Shown here: positions 37,570 through 44,916 of the stretch, in pieces
Layout of the letters: each line of letters begins with the position of its first letter
How positions within the stretch are numbered: the first letter of the stretch is position 1
Position numbers and translations under genes: made by a program
NCBI RefSeq assembly: GCF_024385505.1
Contig: NZ_JANFLT010000003.1
Coordinates: 1 to 64,000, forward strand
Origin: Arthrobacter zhaoxinii
GTDB lineage: Bacteria > Actinomycetota > Actinomycetes > Actinomycetales > Micrococcaceae
DNA: 64,000 nucleotides
Reading direction: 5' to 3'
The notes under the pieces: model-generated
Told to the model about the DNA's origin: nothing
The model's database searches: none
Seen by the model: the letters and a program-made list of their open reading frames with translations, nothing else

Positions 37570-38751
37570 TCAGTCGAAGACCCGTACAACCTTCCGGCTG
37601 ATGATTTCGCCTCTATTCCGAACGAACGCGCGGATGCTGCAGCCACTCGGGACGTTATGGAAAACAGCGTCTTGGTTCTCCGAGTACCAACGCATGTCGA
37701 GACGTTCGGTCCCTAGCATGAGGTACAAGGCCATTTGATGGTCCGGGCCGAACATCGCTTCGAGATTGGTTGAGACGCTAACCCGTCCATTGGCAGAACG
37801 GCTCGCGCTGAGGCGGAATTCGCGGGGCAGGGCCGCGAGAACTATATTCGACGGACCGGTGACCGGCGCCGAGCACACATAGCGAGCAAGGTCATCCTCG
37901 GTGGCAAAGACCCTCTCTCCATGTGTGGCGTCGATATACTCCGCTTTCGACTGTCGGGAGAGATTCGAGGCCCGGCGCATATATACAAACGTCGGTTCAT
38001 TCGCGCGTGCCAAGGTGAGGACAACTCCCCTCTGCCCAAAGCGGTCTACTGCATCCTCATCAATCAGTTCCGGGATGCCCCACGGGCTGTATGCCGCTGC
38101 GTCCTGAAAATGGCCGGACGGGATGACATAGAACTTATTTCCAGGAATGACCCGGTTAAAATCCACAGTAGTGAGGGTTACACCGTGGCTGGTTACCGTT
38201 CCCAGATTCTGACGGTAAAGGCCCGCTGCACAAACGGAGCCTGGATAGTTGTCTAGGAGAGTGTCAGCAACGGTGCAGATTTGGTTTAAATGACCGGAAA
38301 AGTATAGATCATCGTCGTCCATGGAGATCCGGATCATAGCTTGATATTCGTCCCACTGTTCAGTGGACGAGGCTTCCGAAAACAACGCTTCCCGACGTCC
38401 GGGTTGCTTATTGGGGTTCTTGATTTTGTCGATGTGTGCCGATGTCGGAACCCCGTAACCTGCAGCGGGGTGGTCATATACATGGATTCGGCTTCCGTAT
38501 CGGATCTCCGGATCCATGCGACGGATAGCCTCCGTGATTCGAGGCACAAGGGCGCACTTGTCACGGGAGAGGTTTATCGTGAGCCGCAAGTCCGTGTCTT
38601 CGGGAATGACCTGCTTTCCAAGGGTTGCAAGGGTCAGCACAAACCTCTGCAGGTATCGCTCGATAACAGCCGGATCACTCTCGGCGTCGCAGAAGACTGT
38701 GTCTATCCAGAGTAGCTTCGTCGCGTGGGCCAATTCATGGTCCCGGATCAT
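37570..38751 (-). CDS. Putative glycosyltransferase (GT2-like, rhamnosyltransferase-type)
   Basis: The 393-residue protein has a GT-A style core with metal motif RISMDDDDLYFSGHL (about residue 160) and LTINLSRDKCALVP upstream. The form resembles the putative rhamnosyltransferase family PF11316, but I am not certain of the family. The C-terminal part (about 290-393) looks like a small beta domain. ATG 38751 overlaps the stop of the upstream gene (ATGA) and is preferred over a longer frame. It is the last gene of a three-gene minus-strand operon beginning with wecB. Confidence 0.7.
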   Translation of the reverse strand: MIRDHELAHATKLLWIDTVFCDAESDPAVIERYLQRFVLTLATLGKQVIPEDTDLRLTINLSRDKCALVPRITEAIRRMDPEIRYGSRIHVYDHPAAGYGVPTSAHIDKIKNPNKQPGRREALFSEASSTEQWDEYQAMIRISMDDDDLYFSGHLNQICTVADTLLDNYPGSVCAAGLYRQNLGTVTSHGVTLTTVDFNRVIPGNKFYVIPSGHFQDAAAYSPWGIPELIDEDAVDRFGQRGVVLTLARANEPTFVYMRRASNLSRQSKAEYIDATHGERVFATEDDLARYVCSAPVTGPSNIVLAALPREFRLSASRSANGRVSVSTNLEAMFGPDHQMALYLMLGTERLDMRWYSENQDAVFHNVPSGCSIRAFVRNRGEIISRKVVRVFD

Positions 38752-40403
38752 GCGATGATCGCATCGCCAAGGAGGTCTTCGTACCTGCTTCGATCCCATG
38801 GATGTTGGGGTAATCCCCAGTCTTCCAATGCGAGATCAATAAAGCGGTTGAGGATCTTCCGATAGGGCATGTTATGGCCGTCCGCGAACCGGTCTACCAG
38901 CAGCTGCACGTTGCCGTTTCGAGATACCGAGGACCGCGCCTTCATTCCGAGTCCTGCAGCGAACGGCGCCAGGTGGTTGTCCATATGGAAGGCGTCGTCG
39001 TCGTTCTGAACGTAAATGACCTGGTAGTCCGCAGCCTTGTCTGTGCGCACCCTGGCCACGGCGCTGACCCTCGGTCCGAAGGCGTCCAACCCCGCCGGGG
39101 AATCCAGTTCCGGAAACAGCGTGTGTTGATAGACGGAGACGGACTTGTTCCAGTACCTGCGGATTGCTGTCTGCGGATTGAAAACCAAGGCGCGTGAGCC
39201 CGGGGCGGAAGAAGCCAGTGCCAGCGAAGCAAACCCGCCGCCGGATCCGCCCATAAACACGATGCGGCTGATATTCAGCTGGCCGGCGACAATATCAACA
39301 ATATTGCTGAACCGCTCCGTGAGATCATCTGCTGCATTTCCCGTAAACCAAGCGAGATCAAGCGCAGGGTGTGATTCGAGGGCGCCGTCCGCCAGGAACA
39401 GGAGGTTCTCCGGACGGTCCTCCAGCGTCGCCAGCCACTCAAACCGGGGCACTTGGTACTTGCCGCGGGGCAACGCACCATGGCTGACTACCAGCAGGGT
39501 GTCCGAGCCGGTGTTCTGAAGGAGAAACCGTGCGGGAAACTCTTCACCGGACTTCGTGCGCGGTGCAACCACGTGCTGTGTGCGGCCGGGAATATCACTC
39601 TGGACCTGCTCTGCGTCCGTCCAGTGAAGTATCTGGGCCTCATGGCGTTCGTCCCAGTTCCAGTGGGCTCGAGCAGGGGTCTCGGTCTCGGCAACGGCAG
39701 CGGCCAATCGTGCAGACAGAGCGTGGTAACAGGAGTCCAGCAGATTGAAAGGTGCTCGGCCGGCAGCGTGTTCTGAGGCGCCCGTGGTCCGCGGCTCCGA
39801 GATTACCCGAACGCCGAGGCCCTGGAGGTGATCATAGTAGGGCTGAAGGAAGCTGTTCATTTGGCTTGAATCCGGTCCGAAGGACAGCTCTACTCCAGCA
39901 CCGGTTTCGTCCGTGGGCGCCCAGGGCAGGTCCAGGACAAACGTCCGGGATTTCAGGCCCAGAGTTTCCAGCATGGTGACAAATCGGGTTGCCGCCACCC
40001 GCCACAGGTCGAGATGTTCCTGTGAACCAAAGGTCACGCGGCGGAGGAGATCGGCGCCGCTGACCGTGGTGCGCACTAGCTGTGGGGAAGTTGTGAGATA
40101 GGTTCCGTCGCTCATCTCACTGACGCCAAAGCGTTCATCCGCCAGATCCCAGAGCAGCAGGTCCACATCACCAGCGACTCGGGTCAGGTTTTCCGTCAGG
40201 GAAGACGCTGCATCCCGCCGCACGTGGCTGGCGGCAGAAACGGTAAGGTCCGCGGGGATCGCCAACTCAACGTCACTGGGCGCATTCATGGCGCTGATCA
40301 GGGACTGTCTGGCTACAAATCCGGACCGGGCGATGTCCGAGCTGTAGGCGGTAACCAGCGCCGAGGCAGCATTGCTGCCATAGACGAAGACCCGCTTATG
40401 CAT
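38748..40403 (-). CDS. DUF6270-like + alpha/beta-hydrolase fusion protein
   Basis: The 551-residue protein has an N-terminal DUF6270-like domain (1-235) in which the usual GSCVSRD signature reads YGSNAASALV, so the presumed active cysteine/serine site is altered. An alpha/beta-hydrolase domain follows (about 285-510), with nucleophile elbow FMGGSGGGFASLAL and a late histidine near DGHNMP. It may transfer or remove an acyl group on the polymer; this is inference. It overlaps the wecB stop by eight bases (start ATG 40403, or 40409) and the next gene by four. The other DUF6270 protein here is fused to a lyase (8979). Confidence 0.74.
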   Translation of the reverse strand: MHKRVFVYGSNAASALVTAYSSDIARSGFVARQSLISAMNAPSDVELAIPADLTVSAASHVRRDAASSLTENLTRVAGDVDLLLWDLADERFGVSEMSDGTYLTTSPQLVRTTVSGADLLRRVTFGSQEHLDLWRVAATRFVTMLETLGLKSRTFVLDLPWAPTDETGAGVELSFGPDSSQMNSFLQPYYDHLQGLGVRVISEPRTTGASEHAAGRAPFNLLDSCYHALSARLAAAVAETETPARAHWNWDERHEAQILHWTDAEQVQSDIPGRTQHVVAPRTKSGEEFPARFLLQNTGSDTLLVVSHGALPRGKYQVPRFEWLATLEDRPENLLFLADGALESHPALDLAWFTGNAADDLTERFSNIVDIVAGQLNISRIVFMGGSGGGFASLALASSAPGSRALVFNPQTAIRRYWNKSVSVYQHTLFPELDSPAGLDAFGPRVSAVARVRTDKAADYQVIYVQNDDDAFHMDNHLAPFAAGLGMKARSSVSRNGNVQLLVDRFADGHNMPYRKILNRFIDLALEDWGLPQHPWDRSRYEDLLGDAIIA

Positions 40404-41541
40404 AGGCAAAATCAGCGGTGCGGGATCCTAGGCCCAGAAGCTGCTCAATAGCTGCAACGGTCCGGGCAGCAGCTTTACCGTCACCGTACGGGTTGACTGC
40501 ATTTGCCATCGAATCGAAGTGGCCCTGATCGTTCAGCAACCGGGTTACCTCGGCAACGATGCGGTCTTCATCCGTGCCGATGAGCTTCACGGTCCCGGCA
40601 GTCACTGCTTCCGGCCGTTCGGTGTTTTCACGCATGACCAAAACCGGCTTCCCCAGGCTCGGGGCTTCTTCCTGGACGCCGCCGGAATCGGTAAGGACCA
40701 GATGAGAAATGGAAAGCATGCGGGTGAACTCGCCGTAAGCCAGCGGTTCCGTGACAATAATGTTGGATTTTCCCTCAATGGCGGGCATAACTGCCTCGCG
40801 CACCACTGGGTTCCGGTGGAGTGGAACAACCACAGTGAGGTCGGGCTCGGCGTCGGCAATGCGGGCGAGAGCCTGTCCGATGCCGCGCATGGCAACACCT
40901 TGGTTCTCCCGTCGGTGCGTGGTGGAGAGTAGAACGCGTCGGCCCGAGGCAGCGAGTTCTTCCAACTGCGGGTCAGTGAAGGGGATGTTCTTGTCCACAG
41001 TCATGAGGAGGGCGTCAATGACGCTGTTGCCTGTCACCGCAATAGCGGAGGCCCCAATGCCTTCTGCCAGCAGATTGTCCCGGCTGGTGGTTGTCGGGGC
41101 CAGATGGAGGCTGGCGATCTGCGAGGTCATTTTCCGATTGGCCTCTTCCGGGAATGGAGAGAAGAGGTCTCCGCTGCGAAGTCCCGCTTCCACATGGACA
41201 ACGGGAATCCCGTGGTAAAACGCCGCGATAGCCCCGGCGGTGGTCGTTGTGGTGTCACCCTGTACTACAACGGCGTCGGGCTTGTTGACCGAGAAGAGCT
41301 TATCCAGTCCGTCGATGGTCTTGGTCAAGATGCCGTTGAGCGTTTGGCCGGGCTCGAAAATATTCAGGTCGTGGTCGGGGATGATGCCGAACAACCCGTT
41401 GACCTGATCCAGCATGGACCGGTGCTGACCCGTAACGGTGACGAAGCAGTCCAACGTTGAAGAAGCCTGGAGAGCAGCAACGATTGGGGCCATTTTGATG
41501 GCCTCCGGCCTAGTTCCATAAATAGGCATAACGACCGGCAT
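40396..41541 (-). CDS. wecB: UDP-N-acetylglucosamine 2-epimerase (non-hydrolysing), copy 1
   Basis: The enzyme converts UDP-GlcNAc to UDP-ManNAc. The 381-residue protein shows the full set of family motifs: GTRPEAIKMAP at the N-terminus, TGQHRSMLDQ, VVQGDTTTTTAGA, HVEAGLRSGD, STTHRREN and LTDSGGVQEEAPSLGKPVLV. ATG 41541 is preceded by GGGGGAA at good spacing. It leads a minus-strand operon with the DUF6270/hydrolase and a glycosyltransferase gene. The product feeds wecC at 30404. A second copy lies at the right edge. Confidence 0.95.
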   Translation of the reverse strand: MPVVMPIYGTRPEAIKMAPIVAALQASSTLDCFVTVTGQHRSMLDQVNGLFGIIPDHDLNIFEPGQTLNGILTKTIDGLDKLFSVNKPDAVVVQGDTTTTTAGAIAAFYHGIPVVHVEAGLRSGDLFSPFPEEANRKMTSQIASLHLAPTTTSRDNLLAEGIGASAIAVTGNSVIDALLMTVDKNIPFTDPQLEELAASGRRVLLSTTHRRENQGVAMRGIGQALARIADAEPDLTVVVPLHRNPVVREAVMPAIEGKSNIIVTEPLAYGEFTRMLSISHLVLTDSGGVQEEAPSLGKPVLVMRENTERPEAVTAGTVKLIGTDEDRIVAEVTRLLNDQGHFDSMANAVNPYGDGKAAARTVAAIEQLLGLGSRTADFAYA

Positions 41542-41663
41542 TAAAGTTCCCCCAAATACGCTTGACAATCAAAATTTATACGAGCTTCCATTAAACTATA
41601 GCCGGAGCTATAGCCCAAACCGCTGCCCAGCGTGAGCGCGGCTTCTCTCCCTGCAGCCCTGCG

Positions 41664-41912
41664 CTAGCCGAAGATCACCAGCAGTGTCACCAGAGAGGGT
41701 ACCGAGAGGCACACCAAAACGCTCAAAACGGAAGCGACGATACGTTTTTTCCGGTAATCCTTATCGCGCCGGAGGGTAACCGGAAGCGCAGCATTGACCC
41801 GTGAGGGACTGGCGTAAACCCGCTTTGCGCCTCCGGACCCCGGGCGGGGTTCTCGCAGCGCATCTCTCAGGTGGCGGGCAGCGGCCACGTCAGGATATTG
41901 CTTGTTGGGCAT
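41664..41912 (-). CDS. Small hypothetical protein with one C-terminal TM helix
   Basis: The 82-residue product has a polar, basic N-terminal part and a single hydrophobic helix at the C-terminus (about 60-81). ATG 41912 is preceded by GGAAGG eight bases upstream, better supported than the upstream ATG at 41930. No family is recognised. It lies between wecB (122 bp away, same strand) and the divergent GT4 paralogue at 42148. It may be a tail-anchored membrane protein, or a non-gene; codon bias is not decisive at this length. Confidence 0.45.
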   Translation of the reverse strand: MPNKQYPDVAAARHLRDALREPRPGSGGAKRVYASPSRVNAALPVTLRRDKDYRKKRIVASVLSVLVCLSVPSLVTLLVIFG

Positions 41913-42147
41913 GGACCAAGCCTTCCACACCCTGGCTGCCTCCGGCGGCAGGCGCGTGCGGAGCCCATGGAGGTGCGGGTATTCCGGACCGTACTACTTG
42001 GACCAGGGCATGACTTACCCGTATCCACGGCACTCACTACTCGGATCCGCGATATTACGCGTCTTATTCGAAAGACCCATGCGTATAGTGACGTCGATCG
42101 CCCCCACCATGTGGCAGGCGTTTCCGTATCTTCCAGGGGGGATGATT

Positions 42148-43149
42148 ATGCGGCTTCTGCTGTTGACGCATTCGTATGCGCCGGAACACACCCCTCCTCA
42201 ACGCCGCTGGACCCAGTTCAACCGGTACTTCCGCAGCCTGGGCTGGGAAGTGGATGTTATTGCCCCCGTCGCCCATGAGCCGCAGGGCCGGAGGACCTTG
42301 GACTCGCGGGCCGCCGGCCGATCCTTCCGACCGGATAGCGGCAGTTCGGGGGACCGGATTCTCAGAGTGCCGTATCTGCGGCATCCGGTTACCCGGTGGG
42401 GACGGCTGCTTGACCATTGTTTCAGCGCCGGCGCATCCGTGGCGGCCGGGGTGCTTACGCGTCGCCCCGACGTCGTGATCGTCACTGTGCCAAGCCTTCC
42501 TATCCTGGGGGCGGGATACCTGGTGTCGAGGTTAAGGCGGGCACCGCTGGTGGTAGATATGCGCGATGCCTGGCCCGATATTGCACGGGATGCCCGGATA
42601 GTGCGAAGCGCTGGCCGGGGTCTTCGAAATGTTGCAACGGTGAATAACGGCGTGGATACGTCCGTCCGCGAACTTCTCCCTCCACCGCCCCTCGATCGGG
42701 AGTGCCTGAACGTTCTGTACCTGGGAAACCACGGAGAGAGCCAGCGACTGGATCTGGTTATTCAGGCTGCAGCCCTCTCGCGTGATTACGTCCGGCTGAC
42801 CATGGTGGGACACGGGGTGCAACGCAGACAGCTCCGGAATGACTGGCAGTCCTTCGACATCACCATCCCGTCCAAAACCTACGAGATCCTTGCTGTGGGC
42901 CGCCATGTCACAGCAGTTCTGCGGGGAGAAGCCCGAAGAGTCATTGAAGAGTCCGGAGCGGGAGACGTGGTAGCCGCAGACCCGGAGGCGATTGCCGCGT
43001 TATGGAAGGACCTGCACGCGGACCGAAGCCGCCTGGTGGCCGGGACTTCGGGCCGGCAATGGCTCGAAGCCCATGCGGATCTCAACGGGCTTTCGGCTGC
43101 CTACGCCGACCTCCTGCGCTCGCTGACTCCGCGGCGGAATGCCTCGTGA
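42148..43149 (+). CDS. GT4-family glycosyltransferase paralogue with two internal deletions
   Basis: The 333-residue protein is closely similar to the GT4 enzyme at 23778 along its whole length but lacks two blocks. About 31 residues are gone between RIVRSAGRGL and NVATV, and about 36 between GHGVQRR and DWQSFD. Both losses are in frame. They remove the end of the N-terminal Rossmann domain and a core beta-alpha unit of the C-terminal domain, including the region of the second paralogue's VIFQGPAQRREVMEYY, so activity is doubtful. ATG 42148 is preceded by AGGGGGG. It is the first gene of export cassette 2, coupled to the permease. It could be a decaying gene kept for translation of downstream genes. 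Confidence 0.82.
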   Translation: MRLLLLTHSYAPEHTPPQRRWTQFNRYFRSLGWEVDVIAPVAHEPQGRRTLDSRAAGRSFRPDSGSSGDRILRVPYLRHPVTRWGRLLDHCFSAGASVAAGVLTRRPDVVIVTVPSLPILGAGYLVSRLRRAPLVVDMRDAWPDIARDARIVRSAGRGLRNVATVNNGVDTSVRELLPPPPLDRECLNVLYLGNHGESQRLDLVIQAAALSRDYVRLTMVGHGVQRRQLRNDWQSFDITIPSKTYEILAVGRHVTAVLRGEARRVIEESGAGDVVAADPEAIAALWKDLHADRSRLVAGTSGRQWLEAHADLNGLSAAYADLLRSLTPRRNAS

Positions 43150-43172
43150 TGCCACATGAGAGGAGGTCTCTG

Positions 43173-44054
43173 TTGACGCAACCCGCCGATGAGGCCGACG
43201 CTCGGGTCCGTCCGGTTCTTTTGGACGTCGGCAATCTGCAGCGGGTGGGCGCGCGGCCGGGATTCGGAAATTACCTTCAGCGGCTCTGGGCCTATCGGCA
43301 CTTCATTGTCTTCGACGCGAAGTCCAGGGTAGTCGGCGGCAACCGACGGGACCGGCTGGGCAGCATCTGGTTGATCGCTAATCCCGTGCTTAACGGCTTG
43401 ACCTATTACCTGATCTTCGGATTGTTCCTGAGGACGGGTGCCGGAATTGAGAACTTCATCGGATACCTGGTCATTGGCATCTTCCTTTTCCAGATCAGTT
43501 CGCGCGCCATAACGAATGGCGGGCGGTCTATCCAGCAGAACCGAACGGTCATCCAGGCTTTCAGCTTTCCCCGCGCCGCGCTGCCCGTGGCGGTGAACCT
43601 GCGCGAACTGATAGCGAGCGTTCCGGTGCTGATCGTGATGCTGTTGATAGTTCTCGTACTGCCACCAACCGAGGACGTCACGTGGAAGTGGCTGCTGATA
43701 ATTCCTGCCCTGGCGCTGCAATGGATGTTCAACCTCGGCATCAGCCTGATTCTTGCCCGGATCATTTCCAAAGTGAATGACGTGGTCCATTTGCTCAGCT
43801 TTGCCCTCCGGGCCTGGATGTACGGAAGCGCCGTCTTCTACAGCTATGAGCGCTTTATCGAACATCCCGCCCTGCTTCGGGTAGTGGAGCTGAACCCCCT
43901 GTTTAATGTGCTCGACATTGCGCGGAACTGCCTGCTGTATGACCAGCTGCCGTCATGGCAGTCCTGGGCCGTCCTCTCAGCCTGGGCAGCCGGAGCACTG
44001 GCCGTGGGGGCCGTTTACTTTTGGCTGGCGGAGGAGACCTACGGCCGTGGTTGA
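43173..44054 (+). CDS. ABC-2 type glycopolymer exporter permease, copy 2 (Wzm/TagG-like)
   Basis: The 293-residue protein has about six transmembrane helices and the motif DRLGSIWLIANPVLNGL before the first helix pair. It is paralogous to the permease at 26731. I chose TTG 43173 because a near-perfect Shine-Dalgarno (AGGAGG, 43161-43166) lies six bases upstream and because the product then begins MTQ like copy 1; ATG 43149 is the alternative. It overlaps the ATPase gene by eight bases. Confidence 0.9.
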   Translation: MTQPADEADARVRPVLLDVGNLQRVGARPGFGNYLQRLWAYRHFIVFDAKSRVVGGNRRDRLGSIWLIANPVLNGLTYYLIFGLFLRTGAGIENFIGYLVIGIFLFQISSRAITNGGRSIQQNRTVIQAFSFPRAALPVAVNLRELIASVPVLIVMLLIVLVLPPTEDVTWKWLLIIPALALQWMFNLGISLILARIISKVNDVVHLLSFALRAWMYGSAVFYSYERFIEHPALLRVVELNPLFNVLDIARNCLLYDQLPSWQSWAVLSAWAAGALAVGAVYFWLAEETYGRG

Positions 44055-44916
44055 CCGGATTCCCGAAGAGGAGCTAAGCGTCGTGGTCGACGGGGTAAGC
44101 ATGCGCTACCGAGTGCAGTCGAGTCCGCCCGTTCCTGAAAGCAGACGGGGAGGAGCCATCCGCGGGCACACCGCAAAACAGGTGACGGTCAATGCCCTCA
44201 ACTCACTTTCGCTCGTTGCAGTTCAAGGGGAGTGCATTGGCATCGTGGGACGCAACGGATCCGGCAAAAGCACCCTGATGAAGCTGATCAGCGGACAGAT
44301 GCCCCCGGACACCGGTGCCGTATACGCGTCCAGCACCCCCGTCCTGCTTGGGGTCAATGCAGCACTTGTGCCCGAGCTGTCAGGGGATCGCAACGTGGTG
44401 CTCGGGTGCCTGGCCATGGGGCTGACCGGCGAACAAATCGCGCAGCGCTACGCATCGATTGTCGAGTTGTCCGGCCTGGAAGATGCCATCCACCTGCCGA
44501 TGCGTTCCTATTCCTCCGGCATGTCCTCCCGGTTGCGGTTCGCCATCGCGGCCAGCATTGACCCCGAAATCCTGCTTATCGACGAGTCTTTGAGTACCGG
44601 TGATGCGCAGTTTGCTGCCCGCAGCCGCAGGCGGATGGACGAGCTTCGCGAGAATGCAGGCTGCGTGTTCCTGGTCAGCCACAGCCTCGACACCATCGTC
44701 ACCATGTGCACCCGTGTGGTCTGGATGGATAAGGGAGACCTGGTAATGGATGGGGAGCCGCATGACGTGGTCACGGCATATAAACAGTTCGCCCGGGAGT
44801 TGGCACACGGGAACAATGTCAGCGCGGACGCACTCCGGCAGGATGCGTTGGACACGCTGACGATCACCCGGATTGTGCGGCGCTCCAGCGGCCGACGCCG
44901 TGCGAGGAGGCAGTAA
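44047..44916 (+). CDS. ABC glycopolymer exporter ATPase, copy 2 (Wzt/TagH-like)
   Basis: The 289-residue ATPase has Walker A GRNGSGKST, signature YSSGMSSRLRFAIA and Walker B ILLIDESL, then the switch histidine in VSHSLDTI. Like copy 1 it lacks a C-terminal glycan-binding domain. GTG 44047 overlaps the permease end. The next gene begins directly after the stop codon. The signature loop is identical to copy 1 while the flanks have diverged, as expected for an old duplication or for separate acquisition of related cassettes. Confidence 0.92.
   Translation: MVDRIPEEELSVVVDGVSMRYRVQSSPPVPESRRGGAIRGHTAKQVTVNALNSLSLVAVQGECIGIVGRNGSGKSTLMKLISGQMPPDTGAVYASSTPVLLGVNAALVPELSGDRNVVLGCLAMGLTGEQIAQRYASIVELSGLEDAIHLPMRSYSSGMSSRLRFAIAASIDPEILLIDESLSTGDAQFAARSRRRMDELRENAGCVFLVSHSLDTIVTMCTRVVWMDKGDLVMDGEPHDVVTAYKQFARELAHGNNVSADALRQDALDTLTITRIVRRSSGRRRARRQ

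Noticed and set aside
41562-41596. TTGACA at 41562 as a plus-strand promoter
   Set aside because: No -10 hexamer lies at 16-18 bp, and the stretch is upstream of the minus-strand wecB; only AT-richness supports a promoter region.
41902-42147. In-frame upstream extension of the GT4 paralogue at 42148
   Set aside because: The paralogue at 23778 starts at the equivalent of 42148, a strong Shine-Dalgarno lies just before it, and the extension has no similarity to the family.
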